From Christensenella sp. UBA1385 (lineage in GTDB: Bacteria > Bacillota > Clostridia > Christensenellales > Aristaeellaceae), in contig DBQV01000016.1 of assembly GCA_002305755.1 (NCBI GenBank), forward strand, positions 9,809 to 54,025: 44,217 bases of DNA, given 5' to 3'. Shown piece after piece: positions 33,444-41,888 of the stretch. The notes under the pieces were generated by a model. It saw only the letters and a program-made list of their open reading frames with translations, did not search any database and had not been told where the DNA came from. Each line of letters starts with the position of its first letter. Positions within the stretch are counted from its first letter, which is position 1. The position numbers and the translations under genes are program-made.

Positions 33444-34254
33444 CCTGGACGGTACCTTTCTGAACGAACATGGCAAGATCTCAAAGAACAATCTGGATGC
33501 GGTGAAAGCGGCACAGCAGGCCGGCATCATTTTTTCGGTGGCTACGGGCCGCTTTTATGAAAATGCCGCCATCGGCATGAAGGATAAGGGTCTCGACTGC
33601 CCTCTCATCAGCCTGAACGGCGGGAAGATCAGCCTGTCGCCATTCGGCAGGGTGGTGGCTGAGAATAAAATGAGCCTGGAAAGCGCCATGGAGGCTTTCC
33701 GCATTCTGGAGGCGCAGAAAGCAGACTACTATGTGTTCGCGGATGGCCAGGTGGGCATCCGCGGCTTCGACGACCGGCATCATTCACAGCTGGAATTCGG
33801 TGAGGATCGTATGCTGAATGAAACAGGCACCCGCTACTTCTACGGCGCGGATGCCTGCCTCAGCCTGATCGAACAGGGCATCTATAAGTTTTATGTGCAT
33901 GCCTACCATGATCGGGAGAAGCTTGCGGCCATACGCTTCGCGCTGGAGTACGGCATCACCCGGTCTGTGCTGACCCAGTCGGGCGTCAGCAACATTGAAA
34001 TCATGCCGGCGGGCATCGATAAGGGCAGCGGTGTCGCCCAGCTGGCCGACTACCTTGGCATCGGATTGGAAGAGGTCATGGCCATCGGAGACCAGGACAA
34101 CGATCTGCCCATGATACGGCGGGTCGGCTGGGGTGTTGCCATGGGCAACGCGACGGACGAGGTCAAGCGTCAGGCGCGTCTGGTGACGCTGAGCAACGCC
34201 GAAGACGGCGTCGCCCACGCGATCCGGCGTTATGCGCTCTCCCAGCCGCAGTAA
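33409..34254 (+). CDS. Cof-type HAD-superfamily phosphatase
   Basis: A 281-residue HAD hydrolase of subclass IIB (Cof). Motif I is SVDLDGTFLNEHGKIS with the nucleophile and acid Asp, motif II ATGR, motif III Lys in DKGSG, and motif IV MAIGDQDNDLPMI. The family acts on sugar phosphates, FMN or phytate-like substrates in the cytosol; the substrate is not readable. GAGG precedes ATG 33409, inside the end of the pseudouridine synthase gene. Its 3' end overlaps the convergent yigZ by 25 bases. Confidence 0.92.
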   Translation: MEPRQIRLISVDLDGTFLNEHGKISKNNLDAVKAAQQAGIIFSVATGRFYENAAIGMKDKGLDCPLISLNGGKISLSPFGRVVAENKMSLESAMEAFRILEAQKADYYVFADGQVGIRGFDDRHHSQLEFGEDRMLNETGTRYFYGADACLSLIEQGIYKFYVHAYHDREKLAAIRFALEYGITRSVLTQSGVSNIEIMPAGIDKGSGVAQLADYLGIGLEEVMAIGDQDNDLPMIRRVGWGVAMGNATDEVKRQARLVTLSNAEDGVAHAIRRYALSQPQ

Positions 34255-34871
34255 GCGGTTTCATCATCGGGAACTATCACCGCGCGGCCGTCACTGCACT
34301 CGATGACGGCTTTTTTTGTTTGCTCCAGATCCTCAAGGCGTACCAGCAGCCGTACGCTTACCTGCTCGGCATATTGTATTTGCCCGATCTGCAGCCGAAG
34401 TGAGGCAAGCCGAGGCTCCAGCCTGGCCCACAGGGCGTAGGGAAGGGAAACCGTCAGCCATAGGCTTTCTTCTATCAGAGCGATGCCTGAGGCGGACACT
34501 GCAAGGGACGCCGCCTTGCCGTAGGCGCGCGCAAGCCCGCCCGTACCCAGCAGGATTCCCCCGAAGTAGCGCACCACGGCGCAGCAGCAGTTGACCAGCC
34601 CCTGCTGCCTGAGCACCTCCATGATGGGCTGCCCCGCCGTACCGGAAGGTTCCCCGTCGTCCTGATATCGCATGATGCCGGCATTTTGACCGACTATAAA
34701 GGCATAGCAGACATGGCTCGCGTCCTTGTGTTCTTCTCTGACCAACCGGATGAATCCAAAGGCCTCTTCCTGAGATCCCACAGGGGAAGCGCAGCCAATG
34801 AAGCGGCTCCTCTGCACCGTAAATTCATCCTGTGCGGGTCTGGAAAGTGTTTTGTAGCTGGAAGCGCTCAT
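34230..34871 (-). CDS. YigZ/IMPACT-family protein
   Basis: A 213-residue protein with the UPF0029 N-terminal domain (DEFTVQRSRFIGCASPV, EHKDASHVCYAFIVG, QDDGEPSGTAGQPIMEVL, AVVRYFGGILLGTGGLARAY) and a C-terminal DUF1949 domain. Eukaryotic relatives (IMPACT/Yih1) act in translation control; the bacterial role is not settled. Its start overlaps the tyrS stop by one base (TGATG), making it the third gene of the T-box operon. The product length matches the family. Confidence 0.93.
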   Translation of the reverse strand: MSASSYKTLSRPAQDEFTVQRSRFIGCASPVGSQEEAFGFIRLVREEHKDASHVCYAFIVGQNAGIMRYQDDGEPSGTAGQPIMEVLRQQGLVNCCCAVVRYFGGILLGTGGLARAYGKAASLAVSASGIALIEESLWLTVSLPYALWARLEPRLASLRLQIGQIQYAEQVSVRLLVRLEDLEQTKKAVIECSDGRAVIVPDDETAYCGWESA

Positions 34872-36097
34872 CAGACCCTGGCGACCAGCCGCATGTAGTT
34901 CTTTTTGCCGCGGCGCAGCAGCAGGCCGTCTGGGCCGATGCTGTCAAAGCTGAGGGTGTAGTCCACATCGGTGATTTTCTCATCGTCCACCAGCACGGCT
35001 CCCTGCATCACCATCTTGCGCGCTTCGCTCCGGCTGGCGCACAGCCCGCAGCTGTTGAGGATGGTCGTCAGACGGCTGTCCGCTTCCAGTTCCTCTCTGG
35101 AGACAGCATAGGTGGGCACTTCTTCGGAAGCGCTTCCGCCGCTGAACAGCGCCGCGGACGCTTCCTGCGCCTTCTGAGCCTCCTCCTCGCCATGCACGAT
35201 CTTGGTGCATTCAAAAGCGAGGGCCTTCTTGGCTTCATTGATCTCGGCTCCCTCAAGGCGGCTAAGGCGGCGCACCTCCTCCATGGGCAGGAAGGTGAGC
35301 ATGGAGAGCGACTGCGCCACGTCCTGATCGCTCACATTGCGCCAGTACTGGTAGAACTCGTAGGGGCTGCAAAGCTCCGGATCGAGCCAAAGCGCGCCGC
35401 GCTCGGTTTTGCCCATTTTCTTGCCTTCATGGGTCATCAGCAGCCTGAAGGTGCAGGCAAAGGCGTCCTCGCGCTCTTTGCGGCGGATCAGATCGGCGCC
35501 GGCCAGCATGTTGCTCCACTGGTCATCGCCTCCCATCTGAAGGCGGCAGCCATGCCTCTTGAACAGCTGCAGGAAATCATAGCCCTGCATCAGCATGTAA
35601 TTAAACTCAAGGAAGGTGAGACCGCGTTCCAGACGCTGCTTGTAGCACTCGGCAGTCAGCATGCGGTTTACCGAGAAGTGCACGCCGATATCCCGCAGGA
35701 ACTCGATGTAATTCAGGTTCAGCAGCCAGTCCGCGTTGTTGGCCATAAGCGCCTTTCCGTCCTCAAACTGCAGAAAGTGAGAGAGCTGGCTATGGATCCT
35801 GGCCACGTTGCGGTCGATGTCCTCGCGGCCAAGCATCTTCCGCATGTCGCTCTTGCCGCTTGGGTCGCCGACCATCACCGTGCCGCCGCCCACCAGCGCG
35901 ATCGGGACGTGTCCGGCGCGCTGCATGTGCATCATAGCCAGTATCGGGATAAAGTGACCGAAATGCAGGCTGGGGGCTGTCGGGTCGAACCCGATGTAGA
36001 ACTTGGTCGGTTCCTTTTCGAGCTGTTTGTACAGATCCTCCTCATAGGTGACCTGGGCAATGAAGCCGCGCTCTTTGAGCAGATCCAGTATGTGCAT
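34871..36097 (-). CDS. tyrS: Tyrosyl-tRNA synthetase
   Basis: Class I aminoacyl-tRNA synthetase charging tRNA-Tyr. The 408-residue protein has FDPTAPSLHFGHFIPIL with the HIGH-type HFGH motif (about 38-54), GGDDQWSNMLAG, the KMSKS-type KMGKTERG (about 230), and a C-terminal S4 RNA-binding domain (ASRSEARKMVMQGAVLVD). The gene begins 11 bases after the aminotransferase and lies under the same tyrosine T-box. Confidence 0.97.
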   Translation of the reverse strand: MHILDLLKERGFIAQVTYEEDLYKQLEKEPTKFYIGFDPTAPSLHFGHFIPILAMMHMQRAGHVPIALVGGGTVMVGDPSGKSDMRKMLGREDIDRNVARIHSQLSHFLQFEDGKALMANNADWLLNLNYIEFLRDIGVHFSVNRMLTAECYKQRLERGLTFLEFNYMLMQGYDFLQLFKRHGCRLQMGGDDQWSNMLAGADLIRRKEREDAFACTFRLLMTHEGKKMGKTERGALWLDPELCSPYEFYQYWRNVSDQDVAQSLSMLTFLPMEEVRRLSRLEGAEINEAKKALAFECTKIVHGEEEAQKAQEASAALFSGGSASEEVPTYAVSREELEADSRLTTILNSCGLCASRSEARKMVMQGAVLVDDEKITDVDYTLSFDSIGPDGLLLRRGKKNYMRLVARV

Positions 36098-36108
36098 GCT
36101 TTTTCTCC

Positions 36109-37296
36109 TTAATGGCTGTCTTTCAGGCAGCCTCTGAGTATTTCCATTCCCCGGGCGATCCCGTCAGGGTCCGTCCCGGAGAAATTGAGACGAAGAGTGT
36201 TCTTATGCCCTCCCTCGGCATAAAAGTATTCGCCCGGCACGAAGGCAAGGCCCCGATCGACGGCCCGTTTGAACAGCGGGACGGCCTCCAGCCCATCTGC
36301 GAGCCGGGCGAAGATGAACAGGCCTCCCTCCGGGCGCGTAAAGCCTTTGATCTCGGGGATATTCTCCAGCTCCCTGAGCATGAGCCGCATCATGGCGGCA
36401 TACGGGGGGAGGATGGCACGGATATGCTCGTCCAGCAGAGCGCCGGTCAGGTACTGATGGATGATCGCCTGGTTCAGGTTGGGCGTATGCACGTCCGTAC
36501 ACTGCTTGAGGATGGCGCATTTTCTGATTAGGCTCGCATCGCCTGCCATGAAGCCGACCCTCAGACCGGGCGAAATGACCTTGGAGAAGCTGCCAAGCAG
36601 CACCACGCGGCCCTGCTCATCATACGACATGACGGAAGGGAGATGGCTGCCCTCATAGCGCAGTTCGTGATAAGGATCGTCCTCCGCCACTACCACGCCG
36701 TAGCGCGCCGCAAGCTCCGCCACTTTTTTTCTTCGCTCAAGACTCAGCGTGCGGCCAGTCGGGTTTTGAAAGGTGGGGATCAGGTAGAGCAGTTTGGGGC
36801 TATGCAGGCGCATCATCTCTTCCAGATGATCGGTGTCGATACCCGTGTCATCGCTGCGCACGGGGATGATCCTGGCCTCTGCCGCCGTCATGGCCTGAAG
36901 TGCCCCCAGAAAGGCCGGGCTTTCGGTCAGCACGGCATCCCCGGGATTCACCAGCGCCCGCAGAAGCAGATCCAGCCCCTGCATGGAGCCGGTGGTGATC
37001 AGGATGCCGTCCGCATCAGCCTTTGCCCCGAATGTCTTTTCAATGTAGGCAGGCAGGGCCTCGCGAAGGGGAAGGTAACCCTCTGTCGGCCCGTACTGCA
37101 GCAGCTGCTTGCCCATTTCCCGTAGCAGCCGATATGACAGGTCGGCAACCTGATCCTCGGGCAGCGCAAAGGCGGCGGGGTTTCCGCCGGCAAAAGAAAT
37201 CAGCCCCGGTCTGCCCATGTACTTGAAAATATCCCGGATGGCGCTGCCGCTCAGATTCCGCATACGCTCCGCGAAGAAAAACTCGTTTGCTGGCAA
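36109..37296 (-). CDS. PLP-dependent aminotransferase (fold type I), probably aromatic
   Basis: A 395-residue class I/II aminotransferase of the LysN/aromatic-2-aminoadipate group (MocR-like core without HTH). Visible are YGPTEGYLPLREALPAYI, GSMQGLDLLLRALVNPGD, IPTFQNPTGRTLS, and the PLP-lysine region LGSFSKVISPGLRVGFM. The start is TTG 37296 behind AGGAGGTGA at 9 bases. It is the first gene after a T-box whose specifier reads UAC (Tyr), followed by tyrS, so tyrosine/phenylalanine is the likely amino acid; this is inference from regulation. Direction (synthesis or breakdown) is open, synthesis being the logical response to uncharged tRNA-Tyr. Confidence 0.88.
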   Translation of the reverse strand: MPANEFFFAERMRNLSGSAIRDIFKYMGRPGLISFAGGNPAAFALPEDQVADLSYRLLREMGKQLLQYGPTEGYLPLREALPAYIEKTFGAKADADGILITTGSMQGLDLLLRALVNPGDAVLTESPAFLGALQAMTAAEARIIPVRSDDTGIDTDHLEEMMRLHSPKLLYLIPTFQNPTGRTLSLERRKKVAELAARYGVVVAEDDPYHELRYEGSHLPSVMSYDEQGRVVLLGSFSKVISPGLRVGFMAGDASLIRKCAILKQCTDVHTPNLNQAIIHQYLTGALLDEHIRAILPPYAAMMRLMLRELENIPEIKGFTRPEGGLFIFARLADGLEAVPLFKRAVDRGLAFVPGEYFYAEGGHKNTLRLNFSGTDPDGIARGMEILRGCLKDSH

Positions 37297-37311
37297 AATG
37301 TCTCACCTCCT

Positions 37312-37551
37312 GATAAAAAGCCGCCTTCCCAATCAAATTGGGAAGGCGGCGTTACCCACGGTACCACTTCCGTTCGGCGGACCAAGCCGCCCTCAAACGC
37401 TGTAACCGGCGTACCGGCGAAGGCCTACTGCAGCGAACCGCCTGTTCAGCCCCGTGCTCGGGAGCGTATTCACGCGAGGCCAGCCGCCTTTTTTCACCAG
37501 CCAAAGGCTCTCTTGAGGCTTTCACCGCGCGTTACTTGTCTCCGTCCATGC
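37312..37551 (-). ncRNA. T-box riboswitch, tyrosine specifier
   Basis: On the minus strand the leader begins near 37551. It shows the loop E motif (ACAAGTAAC, about 37537-37529), an AGAGAG distal loop with GGTGAAAA partner, and the specifier loop GTGAATACGC whose TAC (37468-37466) is a Tyr codon after the typical GAA. The T-box sequence GAAGTGGTACCGTGGGTAAC (37370-37351) carries the TGGT bulge, matching an A discriminator as in tRNA-Tyr. A terminator follows. Uncharged tRNA-Tyr would pair with both sites and open the aminotransferase-tyrS-yigZ operon. Confidence 0.92.
37315..37350 (-). terminator. T-box terminator
   Basis: GCCGCCTTCCCAAT and ATTGGGAAGGCGGC-type arms (37350-37320) form a near-perfect 14-bp stem with five T after it, immediately before the ribosome binding site. 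It competes with the T-box antiterminator. Confidence 0.93.
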
Positions 37552-37557
37552 AAAAAT

Positions 37558-37586
37558 ATTATAGAGTCGGTCGGTTGTCTTGTCAA
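37558..37586 (-). promoter_or_regulatory. Consensus promoter of the T-box operon
   Basis: Minus strand TTGACA (37586-37581), exact 17-base spacer, TATAAT (37563-37558): a perfect sigma-A consensus. Confidence 0.93.
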
Positions 37587-37630
37587 ATGCGCAAAAATAG
37601 TTAAATGTTAAAAAATAATTACAAATATAG

Positions 37631-37658
37631 TTCCATTTTATATCTTTTGTGTTATAAT
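37631..37658 (+). promoter_or_regulatory. Promoter of the methyltransferase-spoIID pair
   Basis: TATAAT at 37653-37658 with a weak TTCCAT -35 (37631-37636, 16-base spacer), 34 bases before the ATG. It diverges from the T-box promoter. Confidence 0.5.
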
Positions 37659-37692
37659 GATGTGGCAATCATGTAGCAAACGGAGCGGAACG

Positions 37693-38259
37693 ATGCAGAG
37701 CAGAATGGAAGCGCAAAGCGGCATGGGGCAGCTTCTGACCGGGTTCAGGGTCAGCCTGAACAGGCAGGAGCGGGCTGTGGCAGACTGGGCGATGGTGGAT
37801 GACTATCAGGCGATACTGGATCTCTCCTGCGCGAGAGGGCATCTGCTCTCTCATTATCTTTCCGCGTATCAGATGAGGGGCTGCGGGCTGTGCTTTGACC
37901 CCGCAGACGCCCGAAGGCTGCGGGCAGATATTGAGGATGCCGAGATCATGTATGCCATGGGGCCCGATATCCCTTGGCAGGAGAACAGCTTTGACAGGGT
38001 GCTGCTGGCCGCGCCTCTGCCCGGATATGTTGGCCTCGCGGCATGGCTTGCAGAGATCCACCGGGTGCTCAAGCCGGGCGGCAGGTTTGTGGCGGCCCTC
38101 GGAGCGCTGAACGCGGAAGCCGGATTTGACCTGCTTCGAAGGCAGGCCGGGCTGTCACTGGGCTACCTGAAACAATTGGAAGGGGTGGGCTTTGCGGACG
38201 CGGCCTGCCACCAATCGCGCCTTGGCAGCCGATGCCTGCTGGCGCGCAAACCGCAATGA
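37693..38259 (+). CDS. Class I SAM-dependent methyltransferase
   Basis: A 188-residue Rossmann methyltransferase. The region ILDLSCARGHLLSHYL (about 39-54) is motif I (usual DxGxGxG, here the first Gly is Ser and Cys-Ala replace the centre), GLCFDPADARRL motif II, and DRVLLAAPLPGYVGL with LAEIHRVLKPGGRFVAAL the late motifs. It lacks a recognisable substrate domain. Start ATG 37693 behind GGAG; the in-frame ATG 37657 overlaps the -10 box. Its stop overlaps the start of the SpoIID gene (ATGA). Confidence 0.8.
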   Translation: MQSRMEAQSGMGQLLTGFRVSLNRQERAVADWAMVDDYQAILDLSCARGHLLSHYLSAYQMRGCGLCFDPADARRLRADIEDAEIMYAMGPDIPWQENSFDRVLLAAPLPGYVGLAAWLAEIHRVLKPGGRFVAALGALNAEAGFDLLRRQAGLSLGYLKQLEGVGFADAACHQSRLGSRCLLARKPQ

Positions 38260-39947
38260 GGCAGTATTTGAGAAAGTTAAGGGTGGCCATGACGGCGTTT
38301 GTCGTTGCGGCGCTCTTTTTTCATGTGCCCGCATCATCGGAGAGAGCCGAACCGGGTACGGTGCGCATCCTGCTGAGCTGGGCGGCTGTTCAGGGCCGGA
38401 TGGATGTAGGCGTATACGGCCGCTATCTGATCAACGATACTCTTTCCTTTCAGCAAGGGAGCAAGTTGAAGGTCGAGGCAAGACCGGGCGGGCTTTGGCT
38501 TTACTATGAAGGCGCGGCGGTCAATGCCGGCGACAGGATTTACCTAAAGAGGATGTCTTCGGACGAAGGGCAGGAGAACGGCCTGCGGCTGAATGACTCA
38601 CTGAATCTTCTGGAAGGGGACTTGATCATTACCGCTTCAGGAGAAAACCTTCGGGCTGTGCTCCACATAGGCGTTGAGGATTATCTCAAGGGACTTGTCC
38701 CCTATGAGATGAGCGATAGTTTTCCCCTGGAAGCGCTGAAGGCACAGGCTGTTGCCGCCAGAAGTTATGCGCTCAGCGGTCTCAGACAAGACAGGGATTA
38801 TGACCTGACGGATGACAGCAACGACCAGGTGTACAAAGGCTTCAACGCTGAGCATCGGCAGGCTCACAGGGCTGTTGACGACACCCGCGGGCTTGTGCTG
38901 ACATGGAAAGAACAACTCATCAACGCCTACTATACCGCGAGCAACGGGGGACAGACCGAATCCGCGCGTCATGCCTGGGGGATGGATGAGCAGCCTTATT
39001 TGAACGTACATGACGATCCCTATGATGCGGAGAATCCGGAAAGCCTGACCAAGTCTTTTGCAATCCCGAAAACCTGGCAGGCGGATACCGAGGTACTGCG
39101 CAAGCTTGAGGAAAGGCTGCTGGGGGAGGCGAAGAATCAGCTTGAAAAGAGGGGATTTCAGGTTGAGCCGGACGAACTGCGCATTGGCGAAGTTCTGGCT
39201 GTGACAGCCGAAAACCCTAAGTTCGATGAAGATTCCCGCGTGATGACAATGCTGAGATTTCGCCTGAAAGTTCACTTTTCCGGCGCTCGGGCCGCTGAGG
39301 AGGAAGAGATCTCGCTGTTCAGCGTCGAGGAGGACGGACGGGACGAGGATGCCGCGGGGCAAGCTGCGCAGCAGCTTGTGGAAGCGGAGCTGCCGATCTT
39401 CCCCGATATGGAGCAATTGATGGGCCTCTCCATCAATATCAGGGACAATGAGATCGTCGAGGTAAAAGAGGGGAAAAACGAATATCTCATCGTTTCCGGC
39501 CGCTACGGACACGGGGTCGGCATGAGCCAGCGCGGCGCTGAACAGATGGCGGGCAAATACGGTAAAACATATCAGGAGATACTTTCCTTTTATTATCCGG
39601 GCACTGCGCTCAGCCGCTATCGCACGGTGCCCGAAACGAGGCCGCATCTTGAAGCCAGCTTTCTGACCACGCCCGGCCCCATCCCCACCCCAACACCGCG
39701 CCCAACACTGGTACCACAAAACAAGGTCCCGGCGGAAGGGCAGTGGGAGGTGACGGTCAAGAACATCCAGAAGAATTCGTCGCTTAACCTGCGCATGCTG
39801 CCAAGCACTTCCTCGGACATACTCTATCAGCTGTTTTATGGGCAAAGGCTTCTGGTGCTCGCGCGCAGCGAGGATGGCTGGCTGAAGGTGGAAGCGGATG
39901 GCATTTCGGGCTATGTGATGGAAAGCTTTGTTGAAAGGCTGCCATAG
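38256..39947 (+). CDS. SpoIID/LytB-domain protein with C-terminal SH3 domain
   Basis: A 563-residue exported protein. A signal or anchor segment occupies about residues 10-30. The SpoIID/LytB domain spans about 130-455: VEDYLKGLVPYEMSDSFPLEALKAQAVAARSYA-type sequence (in pieces of the family signature), YYTASNGGQTES, and GRYGHGVGMSQRGAEQMA (about 416-433). SpoIID cleaves glycan strands as a lytic transglycosylase during engulfment; LytB relatives also occur outside sporulation. A proline-rich linker (about 475-492) leads to a bacterial SH3 domain (LNLRMLPSTSSDILYQLFYG, about 510-563), which binds cell wall. Coupled to the methyltransferase gene by a 4-base overlap. Confidence 0.9.
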   Translation: MRQYLRKLRVAMTAFVVAALFFHVPASSERAEPGTVRILLSWAAVQGRMDVGVYGRYLINDTLSFQQGSKLKVEARPGGLWLYYEGAAVNAGDRIYLKRMSSDEGQENGLRLNDSLNLLEGDLIITASGENLRAVLHIGVEDYLKGLVPYEMSDSFPLEALKAQAVAARSYALSGLRQDRDYDLTDDSNDQVYKGFNAEHRQAHRAVDDTRGLVLTWKEQLINAYYTASNGGQTESARHAWGMDEQPYLNVHDDPYDAENPESLTKSFAIPKTWQADTEVLRKLEERLLGEAKNQLEKRGFQVEPDELRIGEVLAVTAENPKFDEDSRVMTMLRFRLKVHFSGARAAEEEEISLFSVEEDGRDEDAAGQAAQQLVEAELPIFPDMEQLMGLSINIRDNEIVEVKEGKNEYLIVSGRYGHGVGMSQRGAEQMAGKYGKTYQEILSFYYPGTALSRYRTVPETRPHLEASFLTTPGPIPTPTPRPTLVPQNKVPAEGQWEVTVKNIQKNSSLNLRMLPSTSSDILYQLFYGQRLLVLARSEDGWLKVEADGISGYVMESFVERLP

Positions 39948-39966
39948 CGATGCCAGGGAAGCAAGT

Positions 39967-39996
39967 AAAGAGGAGACGCACATGCGCCTCCTCTTT
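39967..39996. terminator. Terminator between spoIID-like gene and hsp20
   Basis: AAAGAGGAG (39967-39975) pairs with CTCCTCTTT (39988-39996), with CGC/GCG inside. A second small hairpin, GAAAGCC/GGCTTTC (40005-40021), follows. The genes converge, so both may end transcripts from either side. Confidence 0.7.
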
Positions 39997-40040
39997 GCCT
40001 GTCAGAAAGCCTTTGGCTTTCACTGATTCACTCTATGGTT

Positions 40041-40514
40041 TTACTCCGTCTTCTGGGGTTCTTCCGCCGCAGCGGCTTCGCCGATGGCGATCCTTCTGCT
40101 GCTCTTTTCCGGGGTGGGCTTTGCCTTTGGCAGGGTGACGGAGAGTATGCCGTTCTGATAGCTGGCGGTGATACCATCCTGATCGATGCCTTCCAGATTG
40201 AAGCTGCGCTGCACGTGCCCCACGCGACGTTCGCTGTAGCAATAGTTTTCGTTCTGCTCTTTCTTTTCGCTTTCGATGTTGGCGCTGATGGTGAGAACAT
40301 CCTGATCCACGGAAAGCTCTATCTTGTCTTTGGGAATGCCGGGCAGCTCCGCATCCAGCAGGTAGGCGTTATCACGCTCGCGCACATCCACGCGGAAGGA
40401 GTTCAGACCGCTGCCGGTCATATCCATAAAAGAGCGGAAAAAGGGGTCGTTCATCCAGCCGGACCTTGCGCCCGAAAGACTATTCATCATGCGATAAGGG
40501 ATCATAGACAACAT
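40041..40514 (-). CDS. Small heat shock protein, Hsp20/alpha-crystallin family
   Basis: A 157-residue ATP-independent holdase. The N-terminal part is Met/Phe-rich (SMIPYRMMNSL, PFFRSFMDMT). The alpha-crystallin domain runs about 45-140: VRERDNAYLLDAELPGIPKDKIELSV, YCYSERRVGHVQRSF and the diagnostic ASYQNGILSVTLPK, followed by an IAI tail motif. Start ATG 40514 follows AAAGGAGG. An upstream in-frame ATG at 40580 is not used because the promoter lies there. No CIRCE element is seen. Confidence 0.95.
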   Translation of the reverse strand: MLSMIPYRMMNSLSGARSGWMNDPFFRSFMDMTGSGLNSFRVDVRERDNAYLLDAELPGIPKDKIELSVDQDVLTISANIESEKKEQNENYCYSERRVGHVQRSFNLEGIDQDGITASYQNGILSVTLPKAKPTPEKSSRRIAIGEAAAAEEPQKTE

Positions 40515-40568
40515 ATCAATTTCCTCCTTTGAACCGGTCGAAAAGTCATCTTCTCTGATGACATTCGT

Positions 40569-40597
40569 ATCATAGCACAAAGGTCAAAGAAGGTCAA
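40569..40597 (-). promoter_or_regulatory. Promoter of hsp20
   Basis: Minus strand TTGACC (40597-40592), 17-base spacer, TATGAT (40574-40569). Two copies of TTGACCTT/TTTGACCTTT about 9 bases apart (40597-40580) cover the -35 and spacer and might form a direct-repeat operator. Confidence 0.7.
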
Positions 40598-40654
40598 TAC
40601 CCTGAATGAACTTTTTTCGAGTCTTATCGCGCGACAATGGCCAAACAGCGCGGA

Positions 40655-41815
40655 TCACACCGCCTCTCGCCCGTCAAACTTCCTGATGCCTCCTACATAG
40701 GTGGCGTGTATGCCGCACTCACCGTCCATGAGAACGAGGTCGGCATCCTTGCCGGGCTCAATCGAACCCTTATGATCGGCAATGCCGATGCTTTGCGCGG
40801 GGCTCAGAGAGGCGGCGTGCACGGCGGCACAAAGCGGGATCGCCCCAAAGTGATGCAGATTGCGCACCGCTTCGTTGAGCTTGAGCACACTGCCGGCAAT
40901 GGTGCCATCCGCCAGCCTGCACTCGATGCCCTTCACATAGATCGGCTGGCCGCCAAGAGAATAGACGCCGTCGGGCAGCCCGCCCGCGCGCGTACAGTCT
41001 GTGACCAGCACCAAATGGCCGCGCTTGACGTTAAAAAGCAGGCTGTACAGCCCGGTGTGCACGTGGAAGGTGTCGGCGATGAGTTCAGTATACACATCCC
41101 GCGTCAGCGCGGCTCCGACGATGCCGGGGTTACGGTGATTGAGAGCGGATTGGGCATTGAACAGGTGGGTGATATGGGAAGCGCCGGCTTCAATGGCCTG
41201 AAGAGCCAGATCAAAGTCCGCATTGCTGTGGCCGATGGAGACCACAATGCCGCTCTTTTCAGTCAACTCTCGAATAAACTCGATGCCGCCGGGCATTTCG
41301 GGCGCTACTGTGATCAGCCGGATCACGTCCCGGTGCGGAAAGACCAGCTCAGCGCGGGGGGGCAGGATGTGCTCCGCGGCCTGAGCGCCCTTGCGCTCCG
41401 GGTTGATGAAGGGACCTTCGGCATGGCAGCCGGCGATCTCGGCCCCTTTGAAGTCTGCCCGCCTGCTTTCAGGCATCAGTCGGCGTACCGTATCCAGTGA
41501 AGCTTCTATCTCTTCCCAGCTGACCGTCATGGTGGTGGGCAGAAAGCAGGTGACACCGTTTGCCAGAATACCCTCTGCGATGGTGCGAATGCCCTGCTCG
41601 CTGCCGTCCGAGGTATCCTCCCCAAGGTATCCGTGCACATGTACGTCGATCAGGCCGGGCGCTACGTAGAGCCCCTGCGCATCTGTCAGATCGGCTGCCA
41701 GCTGCCGGGCTTCACTCTCACTGACAATCTCTCTGAATTTGCTGTCAAACAAAAGTGCCTTGTCCCTGATTTCTCCATTTGGGGTCAGAATCACACCGTT
41801 TACTATTGCTTGCAC
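40655..41815 (-). CDS. nagA: N-acetylglucosamine-6-phosphate deacetylase
   Basis: Turns GlcNAc-6-P into glucosamine-6-P and acetate, feeding glycolysis or wall synthesis. The 386-residue amidohydrolase has YVAPGLIDVHVHGYLGEDT (metal-binding HxH), CHAEGPFINPERKGAQ, SIGHSNADFD, THLFNAQSALNHRNPG and VTDCTRAGG with the catalytic Asp. ATG 41821 touches its own ribosome binding site (GGAGGATG), so GTG 41815, 6 bases after GGAGG, is the more likely start. No nagB neighbour. It would take the GlcNAc-6-P made by the MurQ/MurK operon at 15397-18766. Confidence 0.94.
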   Translation of the reverse strand: MQAIVNGVILTPNGEIRDKALLFDSKFREIVSESEARQLAADLTDAQGLYVAPGLIDVHVHGYLGEDTSDGSEQGIRTIAEGILANGVTCFLPTTMTVSWEEIEASLDTVRRLMPESRRADFKGAEIAGCHAEGPFINPERKGAQAAEHILPPRAELVFPHRDVIRLITVAPEMPGGIEFIRELTEKSGIVVSIGHSNADFDLALQAIEAGASHITHLFNAQSALNHRNPGIVGAALTRDVYTELIADTFHVHTGLYSLLFNVKRGHLVLVTDCTRAGGLPDGVYSLGGQPIYVKGIECRLADGTIAGSVLKLNEAVRNLHHFGAIPLCAAVHAASLSPAQSIGIADHKGSIEPGKDADLVLMDGECGIHATYVGGIRKFDGREAV

Positions 41816-41853
41816 AGACATCCTCCTTACGTGACCTTATTTTGCCTATGATG

Positions 41854-41883
41854 ATTATACCTGCGGAATCGAAGATGAATCAA
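41854..41883 (-). promoter_or_regulatory. Promoter of nagA
   Basis: Minus strand TTGATT (41883-41878), 18-base spacer, TATAAT (41859-41854). Confidence 0.7.
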
Positions 41884-41888
41884 TCTTT

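Noticed and set aside
34832..36112. 426-codon open frame antisense to tyrS
   Set aside because: tyrS motifs and operon context on the minus strand are decisive.
37657..37692. Earlier ATG for the methyltransferase
   Set aside because: It overlaps the -10 element and has no ribosome binding site; GGAG before ATG 37693 is better.
38637..39983. 448-codon open frame antisense to the SpoIID-like gene
   Set aside because: The plus strand shows SpoIID and SH3 signatures; the antisense frame has none.
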